Source: CAZCTO01 sp964501725 (GTDB lineage: Bacteria; Bacillota; Clostridia; Saccharofermentanales; Saccharofermentanaceae). From it: DNA of 64,000 bases. The DNA is taken from positions 29,306 to 93,305 of the forward strand of contig CAZCTO010000007.1 of the NCBI GenBank assembly GCA_964501725.1, in the 5' to 3' direction. Numbering within the stretch: position 1 is the first letter of the stretch; each line of letters begins with the position of its first letter. Under the pieces are notes generated by a model. It was not told the origin of the DNA and made no database searches. It was given only the letters and a program-made list of their open reading frames with translations. Both the position numbers and the translations under genes were made by a program. Below are positions 26,241 to 35,144 of this stretch, in pieces.

Positions 26241-26284
26241 TTCACGTGAAAACTATTGACGTTCGAGTGAACGCGTGATATGAT
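26241..26284 (+). promoter_or_regulatory. Promoter with two palindromic operators before the DUF1836-nfeD-flotillin operon
   Basis: TTGACG (26256-26261) and TATGAT (26279-26284) are 17 bases apart, a strong sigma-A-type promoter. TTCACGTGAA (26241-26250, a perfect palindrome) lies just upstream of the -35, and TTCGAGTGAA (26262-26271) lies in the spacer; their centres are 21 bp apart, two turns of the helix. They share the TTC-N4-GAA frame and are good candidates for autoregulation by the DUF1836 protein encoded first. Confidence 0.65.
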
Positions 26285-26314
26285 GTCGTCATGATGTATG
26301 AAAGGAGGAGAGCG

Positions 26315-26872
26315 ATGATACCCGGAACGGTAATACCCGAAAGCAAAGATCAAAGGATCCCCGGCGTTGGTTTTCTAAACGGAATCTTTGCCGCAACATC
26401 CGTCTTGATGCTTTCGCAGGTTCGGGAAATGACGGGACTGGACACATCCGCACTCCAGAATTGGGTAAAACGCGGATGGGTAAGTCCACCGGTAAACAGA
26501 GGATACAATATCGATCAAGTTGCGAGGATCCTGATCATCAACATGCTGAGGGACGCTTTTCAACTCGAAAAGATCGCGTTTCTTCTGGCATACGTGAATG
26601 GTTCCGTTCTCGACCGGTCTGATGACATCATCCCCGAATCTCATCTCTATGAGTACATCTGCCTTTTGATTTCCCGATATGAAAACCATAGTATCGGGGA
26701 TGAAGAATCACTGGAAGCGTGCATCGAAGAAGTAACGATAAACTATGTCGAATCAATTCCCGGCGCGCGTAATCGCTTGAGGGCAGCACTCAAGTGCATC
26801 ATTCTGGCGGACCAGAGCATTATCGTCAGAAAGAGAGCAGAGGCACTCTTGGAAAGCTTCAGGAAACATTAA
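26315..26872 (+). CDS. DUF1836-family MerR-like regulator
   Basis: 185 residues from the ATG at 26315, where AAAGGAGGAG (26301-26310) is ideally placed; the ATG at 26291 lies upstream of that site. SVLMLSQVREMTGLDTSALQ and NWVKRGWVSPPVNRGYNIDQ form a MerR-like winged helix-turn-helix. The following VARILIINMLRDAFQLEKIA and LYEYICLLIS are DUF1836 signatures. Members are presumed DNA-binding regulators. Its position first in the operon and the palindromes in its promoter suggest that it controls nfeD-flotillin expression. Confidence 0.82.
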   Translation: MIPGTVIPESKDQRIPGVGFLNGIFAATSVLMLSQVREMTGLDTSALQNWVKRGWVSPPVNRGYNIDQVARILIINMLRDAFQLEKIAFLLAYVNGSVLDRSDDIIPESHLYEYICLLISRYENHSIGDEESLEACIEEVTINYVESIPGARNRLRAALKCIILADQSIIVRKRAEALLESFRKH

Positions 26873-26910
26873 TGATAATGGACCTCTTTGAGGTCAGAAA
26901 GGAGAAACAA

Positions 26911-27522
26911 ATGTTTGATTGGTGGGAGTCATTATCCATACTCCAGCAAGTCTTCGGATATGTGGCGATCCCGGCTACCATAGTGATGATCGTTCAGACG
27001 ATTCTGGTAATCATCGGTATCGGTGACGGTGATGCGGACATGGATGTGGATCTTGCGGATGGTGACGTTTCGGATGGAGTCGACGGATTGGCATTAGTCA
27101 GTATACGCGGTATCGTTGCATTCTTCGCCGTCGGTGGTTGGACAGGGATTGTCCTTGGCGGAACGGGGATACACATCGCTTTAGTCATCCTCATTTCCGT
27201 TGTTGCCGGAGCCTTGGCTCTTCTGACTGTTGGGGTTATCCTGCGCTCAACAAGGAAGCTTCAGGATCGGGGAAACATTCAGCTTTCGAATGCCGTAGGT
27301 AAGACGGCAACGGTTTATATTGCTGTTCCCGAAAACGGCAAAAGCGGCAAGGTTAATCTGACGGTTCAGGGACGCTTCTCCGAGTTCGATGCGGTTACCC
27401 ACTCCGGGAAAAAGCTGTTGCCGGGTCAAAGTGTGCTCGTTACGGGCCTTGAAAACGATAACACGCTTGTTGTCGCTTTGAAAGAAAACCAGGAAGGACA
27501 GCAGGAAGAATCAAAACCATAA
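26911..27522 (+). CDS. NfeD-like membrane protein (flotillin partner)
   Basis: 203 residues from the ATG at 26911, preceded by AAAGGAG. Residues 8-35 form a first membrane segment, followed by an acidic loop rich in Asp/Gly/Val (GDGDADMDVDLADGDVSDGV). Two further membrane segments lie at about 65-108, and the soluble C-terminal OB-fold typical of NfeD at about 125-190 (VGKTATVYIAVPENGKSGKV and GQSVLVTGLENDNTLVV). NfeD1b-type proteins are obligate neighbours of flotillins (YuaF with YuaG/FloT in Bacillus). Here the flotillin gene starts 32 bases downstream. Confidence 0.85.
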   Translation: MFDWWESLSILQQVFGYVAIPATIVMIVQTILVIIGIGDGDADMDVDLADGDVSDGVDGLALVSIRGIVAFFAVGGWTGIVLGGTGIHIALVILISVVAGALALLTVGVILRSTRKLQDRGNIQLSNAVGKTATVYIAVPENGKSGKVNLTVQGRFSEFDAVTHSGKKLLPGQSVLVTGLENDNTLVVALKENQEGQQEESKP

Positions 27523-27554
27523 CACAAAACACATAAATAGGAGGGATATTTTTT

Positions 27555-28997
27555 ATGCCGGGTGCATTAACAATACTGATATCAATCATTGTTCTGGTCA
27601 TTTTATCCACGTTCATTTTGGTGCTTTCCCGTTATCGCAAGTGTCCTTCGGACAAAATCATGGTCATTTACGGTAAAGTCGGGAGCAACACAGACGGAAC
27701 GAATCGATCCGCACGCTGTATTCACGGAGGAGCTGCGTTTATCTGGCCGATTTTTCAGGCATACCAGTATATGGATCTGACACCGATTTCACTCAGCGTC
27801 GATCTGACCAACGCACTTTCAAGACAAAACATCCGCATCGATGTTCCGTCCCGTTTTACCGTTGGTATCTCGACGGAAGATGGGGTTATGCAGAACGCCG
27901 CGGAGCGACTTCTCGGATTGCAGCTTAACGCGATTCAGGATTTAGCGAAGGACATTATTTTCGGTCAGCTTCGTTTGATCATCGCGACGATGAGCATCGA
28001 AGAAATCAACACCGACCGTGATAAGTTTTTGGAATCGGTTTCCACCAATGTCGAGACCGAACTCAAGAAGATCGGATTACGCCTGATCAACGTCAATGTA
28101 ACTGACATCAGCGACGAGTCCGGCTATATCATTGCTCTGGGAAGAGAAGCAGCTGCCATCGCGATCAATGACGCGAAGAAATCGGTTGCCGAAGCGGACC
28201 GTGCCGGTGCGATCGGTGAAGCGAACGCCAACATGGAGCAGAGAGTCAAGGTTTCCCTGGCGAACTCCGAAGCCGTAAAGGGTGAAAACGAAGCGAAGGC
28301 CAATATCGCTGCATCAGATGCAATCCGCCGTGAACTGGAAGCCGAAGCGATGCGTAAAGCGGTTTCCGCAGAGAAGATTCAAGCTGCAAAAGCCGCACAG
28401 GATGCATACGCTGCCGAGCAGGACGCGGAACTTGCCCGTGCCCAACGTGAAAAGGCAACTTTGGAAGCCGATATTGTTGTTAAGGCTGAGATCGATAAGC
28501 GGCAGTTGGAAATTGCCGCTGAAGCGGAAGCGGAGCAATCCCGTCGCAGAGCACGAGGAGAAGCAGACGCGATTTATGCCAAGATGGAAGCTGAAGCCCG
28601 AGGCCTTGAAGAGATCCTTACCAAGCAGGCAATCGGTTTCTCTAAGGTCGTCGAAGCCGCCGGCGGAAATCCCGCCGATGCAATCCGCCTGATGATCGCC
28701 GACAAACTCGAAGACATCGTGCGTGTTCAGGTCGAGGCAATCAAGAACCTTAAGATCGACAAAATTACGGTTTGGGACAGTAACTCCGGATCGGCCGGGG
28801 AAGGGAAGACCGCAACCGCTAACTTTCTTTCCGGAATCATGAAGAGCATTCCTCCGATGAATGAGATGTTTAACATGGCCGGTATGGAACTTCCCGATTA
28901 TCTCGGGAAGAATAAAGCTGAAATCAATAAGCTCGACGAAGTCGAAGAAACTAAGACAGTTCCGACTCCCGAGAAGGTGACCGGTGAAAAGAAGTAA
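27555..28997 (+). CDS. floT: Flotillin
   Basis: 480 residues. An N-terminal membrane segment (about 4-24) is followed by an SPFH domain with YRKCPSDKIMVIYGKVG and the conserved GGAAFIWPIFQ, then a long Ala/Glu coiled coil (about 190-370) with the EA-rich repeats typical of flotillins, and a C-terminal region with SVKLE-like ADKLEDIVRVQVEAIKNLKI. It forms oligomeric scaffolds in membrane microdomains. With the NfeD protein upstream this matches the yuaF-yuaG arrangement of Bacillus, though control here is probably by the DUF1836 protein and not sigma-W. A terminator follows at 29020. Confidence 0.92.
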   Translation: MPGALTILISIIVLVILSTFILVLSRYRKCPSDKIMVIYGKVGSNTDGTNRSARCIHGGAAFIWPIFQAYQYMDLTPISLSVDLTNALSRQNIRIDVPSRFTVGISTEDGVMQNAAERLLGLQLNAIQDLAKDIIFGQLRLIIATMSIEEINTDRDKFLESVSTNVETELKKIGLRLINVNVTDISDESGYIIALGREAAAIAINDAKKSVAEADRAGAIGEANANMEQRVKVSLANSEAVKGENEAKANIAASDAIRRELEAEAMRKAVSAEKIQAAKAAQDAYAAEQDAELARAQREKATLEADIVVKAEIDKRQLEIAAEAEAEQSRRRARGEADAIYAKMEAEARGLEEILTKQAIGFSKVVEAAGGNPADAIRLMIADKLEDIVRVQVEAIKNLKIDKITVWDSNSGSAGEGKTATANFLSGIMKSIPPMNEMFNMAGMELPDYLGKNKAEINKLDEVEETKTVPTPEKVTGEKK

Positions 28998-29019
28998 ATC
29001 GGACCGAATCGATAACTGA

Positions 29020-29060
29020 AGGACCGCCGGGGGCAAAAAGCAACCGGCGGCCCTTTCGTT
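29020..29060 (+). terminator. Terminator of the flotillin operon
   Basis: GGACCGCCGG (29021-29030) pairs with CCGGCGGCCC (29044-29053), then TTTCGTTT. It lies about 25 bases after the flotillin stop. Confidence 0.75.
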
Positions 29061-29159
29061 TATTGGACAAGGCAAAAAAGATGCATATAATTCGAGGCAT
29101 CTACTTGATTTCATCGCAACCACCGGTTGATATTCGGAGGCAAAAGGAGAGTTACGCAC

Positions 29160-29729
29160 ATGGGCAAAAAACTATCAGAAATGAGTAACGAGGAACTCTG
29201 GCAGCTATTTCCGATTGAGCTTTCCCCGCATCGGACAAGTTGGGCGGATCAGTACGCCCGCGAGGAGGCGCGTCTTCTGCCGGTTCTTTCCCCGCTGCGT
29301 CTCACACGGATCAGCCATATCGGAAGTACGTCGGTCGGGAGTATCTGCGCTAAACCGATCGTCGACATCCTTGTCGAGATCCCGGAAGACGCAGACATGA
29401 GCAGCGTCGTTAAAGTTCTCGTCGGATCCGGATATCGTGTCACGTCACATGAACCGGGACGGATCTCCTCAAATCGTGGTTACACGGAGAAAGGCTTTGC
29501 GGATGAGGTATTTCACCTGCATCTGCGCTTTTCGGGAGACAATGACGAGCTCTATTTCCGTGATTTTCTGAAGGATCGACCGGACGTTGCTTTACTTTAC
29601 GAGAATTTGAAAAAAGGCCTCAAGGAAAAGCATACATATAACCGTGACGCATATACGGATGGGAAGACGGAGTTTATCCGGCGATACACCGAAGAGGCCA
29701 AGAGGATGTATCCCGGACGATACGAATAG
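29160..29729 (+). CDS. GrpB/UPF0157-family nucleotidyltransferase-fold protein
   Basis: 189 residues from the ATG at 29160 (AAAGGAG before it). RISHIGSTSVGSICAKPIVD followed by ILVEI is the GrpB signature (GSTSV..L.AKPIIDI), a nucleotidyltransferase-like fold, and VFHLHLRFSGDNDELYFRDF is the conserved second half. Family members occur alone or fused to dephospho-CoA kinase; the reaction is unknown. Stands alone here. Confidence 0.85.
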   Translation: MGKKLSEMSNEELWQLFPIELSPHRTSWADQYAREEARLLPVLSPLRLTRISHIGSTSVGSICAKPIVDILVEIPEDADMSSVVKVLVGSGYRVTSHEPGRISSNRGYTEKGFADEVFHLHLRFSGDNDELYFRDFLKDRPDVALLYENLKKGLKEKHTYNRDAYTDGKTEFIRRYTEEAKRMYPGRYE

Positions 29730-29816
29730 TCAGGTGAAGATCGGACCGGACATCAACTACATCACAATCAATAAATACATTACGAAAAGAATTAATAGAA
29801 TGAGAAGGGGATCAAA

Positions 29817-30305
29817 ATGAAGAAAATTCGTAACTTTATCGTTTGTTTACTGGTCGTAGCCATGACTGTTTCTTTGAGTGCTTGCTCTAAAAAACCGTTA
29901 AGTGAAAAGAAATTTCGGGAAATTATGGAAGACAAGTATGACTATGAAATTACGGAAAATAGTTTAATTGTCGGGGAAGAGCTGGTCCTGATAGCAAATA
30001 GAGACTCTTTTAGTATCCATGCATTATATGCGCTTTATGAAGACGAGGATACTGCAATAGAAAATATGGAAAGAAAAATAGAAATTACTGAGGAAGCACA
30101 AGAAGAAGGCGAATTTGACGGAACGATTAAGAAGAGCGGATCCGGTGATTTCGAAAAAGTAGTCATTGAAGGTGAGCGTTCGAGATATGATTTATACGAG
30201 GTTTGGGTGCGTTGTGATAAATTGATTATTCGTGTCTCAAAAGATAATCCCGACAAGGAAGATGTCAAAAAAGTGAACAAGATCATCAAGGATTTCGGCT
30301 ATTAA
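29817..30305 (+). CDS. Small lipoprotein, paralogue of the broken gene at 53096
   Basis: 162 residues with a lipoprotein signal peptide (MKKIRNFIVCLLVVAMTVSL then SAC, lipid-modified cysteine about residue 23). The mature part is acidic with a mixed alpha/beta pattern and conserved FDGTIKKSGSGDFEKVVIEG. The same stretch occurs in the gene at 53096-53602, so this is a two-member family in the window. No known domain. AGAAGGGG precedes the ATG. It probably sits on the outer face of the membrane; function unknown. Confidence 0.72.
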   Translation: MKKIRNFIVCLLVVAMTVSLSACSKKPLSEKKFREIMEDKYDYEITENSLIVGEELVLIANRDSFSIHALYALYEDEDTAIENMERKIEITEEAQEEGEFDGTIKKSGSGDFEKVVIEGERSRYDLYEVWVRCDKLIIRVSKDNPDKEDVKKVNKIIKDFGY

Positions 30306-30432
30306 CAGACGTTTTTCATTGCGGAATTGAAAAGAGCTGTTGTATCATGAACGTGTATGTTCGTGTTACGACGGCATTTTTTTGCTCTCCGAATGTTATG
30401 CTGAATCGAGTCTTCATAGAAGGAGAAGAGTG

Positions 30433-31104
30433 GTGTATAGAATCTTAATTATTGAAGATGATCGCGGCATCGCAGAAGCCCTGAAGGAGCAGGCAGGAAA
30501 ATGGAACCTGCAGGCAGCGGTTGTGCAGAATTTCAGAGAGGTCATGAAGGAGTTTTCCGATTATGACCCGCATCTGATTCTTTTAGATATTGCGTTGCCT
30601 TTTTTCAACGGGTATCACTGGTGTGGAGAGATCCGGAAAGTATCGAAAGTTCCGATTCTTTTCATCTCCTCGGCCGCGGATAACATGAATATTGTGATGG
30701 CGATGAGCATGGGCGCGGATGACTTTATCGTTAAGCCGTTTGACCAGAGTGTGCTTATGGCAAAGATCCAGGCGATGTTGCGCCGTACGTATGATTACGG
30801 AGGTGCGGTTCCGGTGTTGGAACATCGCGGAGCCCTTTTAAGTACCGGAGACAATACGCTGACGATCCGTGACGACAAAATCGAACTGACCAAAAACGAG
30901 TATCGAATTCTTCTGGCACTTCTGGAAAACAAGGGAAAAATCGTAAGCAGAGATCACTTGATGGAACGCCTCTGGGCGACCGAGAGCTTTGTGGACGAGA
31001 ACACCCTTTCGGTGAACGTGAATCGCTTACGTAAAAAACTCGACGCGGCGGGTCTGCCGGAATTTATTACCACTAAGGTAGGTCTGGGCTACATCATTGA
31101 ATAG
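30433..31104 (+). CDS. bceR: BceR-type response regulator
   Basis: About 223 residues from a GTG at 30433 (GTG at 30430 is also possible; AGGAG at 30421-30425). The receiver domain shows EDD, phosphoacceptor D in LILLDIALPFFNG and K in FIVKPFD. The winged-helix domain shows LTKNEYRILLALLENKGKIV and VNRLRKKLDAAG. With the short two-segment kinase 15 bases downstream and BceAB after it, this is the regulator of a peptide-antibiotic detoxification module. Candidate operators lie at 32140-32222. Confidence 0.88.
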   Translation: MYRILIIEDDRGIAEALKEQAGKWNLQAAVVQNFREVMKEFSDYDPHLILLDIALPFFNGYHWCGEIRKVSKVPILFISSAADNMNIVMAMSMGADDFIVKPFDQSVLMAKIQAMLRRTYDYGGAVPVLEHRGALLSTGDNTLTIRDDKIELTKNEYRILLALLENKGKIVSRDHLMERLWATESFVDENTLSVNVNRLRKKLDAAGLPEFITTKVGLGYIIE

Positions 31105-31119
31105 AATCGGGGGACGGAA

Positions 31120-32112
31120 GTGCGGTTTTTTGCGGAATACTTGACTCGAAAAAGGAAGTCGATCCTGACTTTTGTCCTGTTTTCCGCGATATTTTGCGTT
31201 TCTTTTGCTTTATACCGGCTTCCCATGGCGGCGGTATGGTACCCGGTTCTGATCTGCGCGGTGATCGGCCTTGTGATCCTGCTTTTTGATGTAAATAAAG
31301 CATATCAAAAGCACAAGAAGCTTCGCGAATTGCTCGCGCTTCAGTCCGAACTCCTGACCCGCTTTCCCGAGCCGGTGACGCAGGATGATGAGGACTACCA
31401 GGCGATTATAGGGATGCTCCGGGACGAGCAACTCCGGCGGGCAAACGTGGCGGAAGAGCGTTTTTCGGAAATGATGGATTACTATACACTTTGGGCGCAT
31501 CAGATTAAGACGCCCATTGCCTCCATGCGACTTCAATTGCAAAACGACGAGACCGAAACTGCCAGGAACCTCCTTGAGGATCTTTTCCGGATTGAGCAGT
31601 ATGTTGAAATGGTGCTTTGTTATCTGCGACTTGATTCGACTTCGACGGATTATGTTTTCCGGCAGATCGCTTTGGATGATGTCATCAAGCAGGCCGTGAA
31701 AAAGTACGCCGCTTTGTTTATCCGCCGTAAAATCAGTTTGCGGTATGAGCCGACGGAACTTCTGGTAACGACCGACGAGAAGTGGCTTGCGTTTGTTATT
31801 GAACAGGTTCTTTCAAATTCACTGAAATATACGCCGCCCGGCGGAACGATTACCGTGGGGAGCGAACAGGGCAGCATTCTTTACATCCGTGATAACGGGA
31901 TCGGCATCGCTCCGGATGATTTGCCGCGGATTTTCGAGAAGGGATATACCGGCAAAACCGGACGGACGGATATGAAAGCGAGCGGTATCGGGCTCTACCT
32001 GTGTCGCAGAATTTGTAAGAATCTGGGGCATGCCATCAGCGCGGAATCAACCCCGGATCATGGGACATTGATCCGAATTGATCTGGCTCAGAATCATCCG
32101 GAAATCGAGTGA
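31120..32112 (+). CDS. bceS: BceS-type intramembrane-sensing histidine kinase
   Basis: 330 residues from a GTG. Two membrane segments (about 14-32 and 38-56) have only a few residues between them, the hallmark of BceS-like kinases that cannot sense ligands themselves. H127 in LWAHQIKTPIASMRL is the phosphoacceptor, followed by the N-box EQVLSNSLKYTPPGG and G-boxes YIRDNGIGI and ASGIGLYLCRRI. In such systems the BceAB transporter acts as the sensor of the peptide and activates the kinase in proportion to transport flux. Confidence 0.9.
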   Translation: MRFFAEYLTRKRKSILTFVLFSAIFCVSFALYRLPMAAVWYPVLICAVIGLVILLFDVNKAYQKHKKLRELLALQSELLTRFPEPVTQDDEDYQAIIGMLRDEQLRRANVAEERFSEMMDYYTLWAHQIKTPIASMRLQLQNDETETARNLLEDLFRIEQYVEMVLCYLRLDSTSTDYVFRQIALDDVIKQAVKKYAALFIRRKISLRYEPTELLVTTDEKWLAFVIEQVLSNSLKYTPPGGTITVGSEQGSILYIRDNGIGIAPDDLPRIFEKGYTGKTGRTDMKASGIGLYLCRRICKNLGHAISAESTPDHGTLIRIDLAQNHPEIE

Positions 32113-32139
32113 CGCTGCGGAGGGGGAATCAGAGCCGTC

Positions 32140-32222
32140 TTACGATAATGTAATCTCAAAGCAGGGAAATGTAAGTCGAATCGCTACCGGCGCGTTTCTC
32201 TTTTTTGTTACATTCAGTGTAG
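32140..32222 (+). promoter_or_regulatory. Candidate BceR operators before bceAB
   Basis: TTACGATAATGTAA (32140-32153) fits the published BceR-type consensus TNACA-N4-TGTAA with one mismatch. A second imperfect palindrome TTACATTCAGTGTAG (32208-32222), with 5 central bases, lies 22 bases before the bceA start. The gap of 132 bases between bceS and bceA is the expected place for a separately induced bceAB promoter. No clear -10 was assigned. Confidence 0.5.
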
Positions 32223-32244
32223 TCAAAACATGGGGAGGACCAAT

Positions 32245-33009
32245 ATGAGTATTCTGGAAGTAACAGGATTAAAGAAAACATACACGACGCGCTTCGGCGG
32301 TAACAAGGTCGAAGCGCTGAAAAACGTCTCTTTTAACGTGGAAAAGGGCGAGTACGTCGCCATCATGGGCGAATCCGGCTCGGGGAAAACAACGCTTTTA
32401 AATATCGTCGCCTCGCTCGACAAGCCGACCGGCGGGACGATTCGGCTGGACAACAGTGATCTTTCGAGTATCAAGGAAGCGGCCGTCGCGGCGTTCCGCA
32501 GGGACAACCTCGGCTTCGTTTTTCAGGAATTTAACCTCTTGGACACGTTCTCGGTCGAGGACAATATTTTCCTGCCGCTCGTGCTGGCAGGGCAATCATA
32601 TCCTGAGATGAAAAAGAAACTGGACCCGGTTGCCGCGCAGCTCCACATTACGGATATCCTGAAAAAATACCCCTACGAGATTTCCGGCGGACAGAGACAG
32701 CGAGTCGCTGTGGCGCGCGCGATCATTACTTCGCCCAAACTGATCCTTGCGGACGAGCCGACCGGCGCGCTGGACTCGAAGTCGACCGACGAGCTTCTGC
32801 GGCTTTTCGGGGAAATCAACCGGACGGGGCAGACGATTCTTATGGTCACGCACTCGGTCAAGGCCGCCAGCCACGCAGGACGCGTGCTTTTTATTAAAGA
32901 CGGCGAGGTCTTCCATCAGATTTACCGCGGAGACAATAGCAACGAGGAACTGTATCAGAAAATCTCACAAACGCTCACGATACTGGCGACGGGTGGTGAG
33001 GGCAAATGA
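32245..33009 (+). CDS. bceA: BceA-type ABC transporter ATP-binding protein
   Basis: 254 residues from the ATG at 32245; the GGGGAGG site lies just before it and after the ATG at 32230. Walker A is GESGSGKTT (42-50), the signature ISGGQRQRVAVARAI, Walker B ILADEPTGALD, and the H-loop MVTHSVKAASHAGR. It is of the MacB/LolD-like type that pairs with FtsX-like permeases. With BceB it removes or releases cell-wall-active peptides from their lipid targets. The last four bases (ATGA) overlap bceB. Confidence 0.92.
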   Translation: MSILEVTGLKKTYTTRFGGNKVEALKNVSFNVEKGEYVAIMGESGSGKTTLLNIVASLDKPTGGTIRLDNSDLSSIKEAAVAAFRRDNLGFVFQEFNLLDTFSVEDNIFLPLVLAGQSYPEMKKKLDPVAAQLHITDILKKYPYEISGGQRQRVAVARAIITSPKLILADEPTGALDSKSTDELLRLFGEINRTGQTILMVTHSVKAASHAGRVLFIKDGEVFHQIYRGDNSNEELYQKISQTLTILATGGEGK

Positions 33010-35054
33010 ACATCGGGTTTTACGGGCGGCTGGCCAGCGACGGCATCCGCAAAAATAAGCGACTCTATATTCCATACATCCTCACCTGTGTCGGTATGGT
33101 GATGATGTTCTATATTATTTCATTTCTGTCTACTCATAAACTTCTGGACGTGATGAAAAGCGGCGGAAGAACAATGAAGCAAATTCTTTATCTCGGATGG
33201 TGGGTTATCGGGATTTTTGCCGTTTTCTTTCTCTTTTACACCCATTCGTTTCTGGTACGACGCCGGAAAAAGGAATTCGGCCTCTTTAACATTCTCGGAA
33301 TGGGAAAGCGCCATCTCGCCCGCGTCCTTTTGTTCGAAAACCTGATCCTTTCTGCCGTATCGATCGGAGGCGGCCTGGCTTTAGGTATCCTCTTTTCGAA
33401 ATTCGCCGAGCTTGCAATGGTTAATCTCCTGGACGAAAAAATAACTTTCAGTTATTCAATCAGTCTGATTGCGGTGCGTAACACCTCGCTATTTTTTCTC
33501 GGCATTTTCACACTCATTTTTTTCGACACACTTCGGCAAATACATCTGTCCAAGCCCATCGAACTGCTCGGAAGCGAAACGACCGGTGAGAAACAGCCTA
33601 AAACACGATGGATTATGGCGGCACTCGGCATCATTCTCATTGTTTCTGCATATGTGATTTCTATATCCATCCAAAAACCGCTGCTGGCCATGCAGACGTT
33701 TTTCGTTGCTGTAATCATGGTCATTGTCGGAACGTACCTCTTATTTATTGCGGCATCCGTTGCTCTCTGCAAAATCCTCCGAAGCATCAAATCCTATTAC
33801 TATCGGACCAATCATTTTGTATCTGTTTCCTCAATGGCGTATCGAATGAAAAGAAACGGTGCCGGACTTGCGACGATCTGCATTCTTTGCACGATGGTAC
33901 TGGTCATGGTTTCTTCGACACTGTGTCTGAATCTGGGGCAGGAGAAGCTGCTTCGAACCCTGTGCCCCAGAGATTTCAATGTTCAAATATTGGGCAGAGA
34001 AGTTAAGTTTCTCGAAAATGACCGTGAGGATGTAATTGATATAATCAATGAGTCAGCCGGCGAACATGACGTGAATCCGGAAAGCATCCTGGACTATTAT
34101 TCGGCACGGCTTGATGGTGTAATGGAGGGAAGTTATCTCAATACTAATAAGACGATTGATTATTATGACAACGAGAATAGCTGGGTCATGATTGTGATCT
34201 CTCTCGAGGACTATAATCGGCTGACTGATTCCAAAGAGTCACTTGCGCCCGGGGAAATGATCATCCATACGACCAAAGCCAGGTACTCGTTTGATCAGAT
34301 TTCTGTCGGAGATGCCGGAACATATCAAATCAAGAAACATGTCTCCAAGTTTGTTCCCGAAGGCAGGGAAGAAGTATTTATTAATCCGTCTATGTATGCT
34401 GTTGTCCCGGACCTTAAGAGCTTTGTTGAACCCGTGATTCAAGCAAATATGGAAAAGAATTATCCCAAACTGATTTTAAATTTCAATTATGCGTTTGACA
34501 CAGGCGGAAGTGATGCGCTCCAGACCCGTTTATACAAGACAATAACGGAGAAAATTGAAGAGAAAACAGTTGCTGCGGCTGAGTCGGATCAGGATTGGCA
34601 ATTGATAAGTGTTATGGCGTTGGCAGGCCTCCGCTCCGCGATTCATGAAATATATGGAGGTTTGTTTTTCCTTGGCATTCTCCTTGCGATTGTATTCATG
34701 TTTGCGACAGTCCTGATCATCTACTACAAGCAAATTTCGGAAGGATACGAGGATCGGGAGCGATTTGATATCATGCAGAAGGTCGGTATGACCCGAAAGG
34801 AAATTAAAAAAACCGTCAATTCTCAGGTGCTGACTGTCTTTTTCCTTCCGCTCATCATCGCCGGACTTCATCTCGCCTTCGCGTTCCCGCTCGTGTCGAA
34901 GATCTTGAAACTCATCCTGATGATTGCTGACGTTCCTTTTCTGATCATGGTCACTATCGGTTGCTTCCTCATCTTCGGACTATTGTATATCTTCGTTTAC
35001 CGGGTCACATCCCGGGCTTACTTCAAAATCGTCAGCGACGGGCAGAGAGAATAA
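33006..35054 (+). CDS. bceB: BceB-type ABC transporter permease
   Basis: 682 residues. Ten membrane segments are expected: four in the first 240 residues including the first FtsX-like domain (EFGLFNILGMGKRHLARVL), a segment pair around 195-260, a large extracellular domain (about 320-535) between segments 7 and 8, and a final FtsX-like domain (RFDIMQKVGMTRKEIKKTVN). The extracellular domain is the ligand-recognition part in BceB proteins and varies with the peptide. Translationally coupled to bceA; terminator at 35089. Confidence 0.9.
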   Translation: MNIGFYGRLASDGIRKNKRLYIPYILTCVGMVMMFYIISFLSTHKLLDVMKSGGRTMKQILYLGWWVIGIFAVFFLFYTHSFLVRRRKKEFGLFNILGMGKRHLARVLLFENLILSAVSIGGGLALGILFSKFAELAMVNLLDEKITFSYSISLIAVRNTSLFFLGIFTLIFFDTLRQIHLSKPIELLGSETTGEKQPKTRWIMAALGIILIVSAYVISISIQKPLLAMQTFFVAVIMVIVGTYLLFIAASVALCKILRSIKSYYYRTNHFVSVSSMAYRMKRNGAGLATICILCTMVLVMVSSTLCLNLGQEKLLRTLCPRDFNVQILGREVKFLENDREDVIDIINESAGEHDVNPESILDYYSARLDGVMEGSYLNTNKTIDYYDNENSWVMIVISLEDYNRLTDSKESLAPGEMIIHTTKARYSFDQISVGDAGTYQIKKHVSKFVPEGREEVFINPSMYAVVPDLKSFVEPVIQANMEKNYPKLILNFNYAFDTGGSDALQTRLYKTITEKIEEKTVAAAESDQDWQLISVMALAGLRSAIHEIYGGLFFLGILLAIVFMFATVLIIYYKQISEGYEDRERFDIMQKVGMTRKEIKKTVNSQVLTVFFLPLIIAGLHLAFAFPLVSKILKLILMIADVPFLIMVTIGCFLIFGLLYIFVYRVTSRAYFKIVSDGQRE

Positions 35055-35088
35055 GGGATACGAAAAGCGGTCCTATCTTAAAAAGAAA

Positions 35089-35130
35089 AGCACCCCAAAC
35101 ATCAGACAGAAGTCTGATGTTTGGGGTGCT
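35089..35130. terminator. Long perfect hairpin between bceB and the XRE gene
   Basis: A perfect 19-bp stem (35089-35107 with 35112-35130, loop AGAA) containing CACCCCAAACATCAGAC. The minus-strand side is followed by TTTTCTTTTTAAG, a good terminator for the gene at 35145-36317; on the plus strand it can also end bceB. Confidence 0.85.
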
Positions 35131-35144
35131 AAACTATGAGCGAA

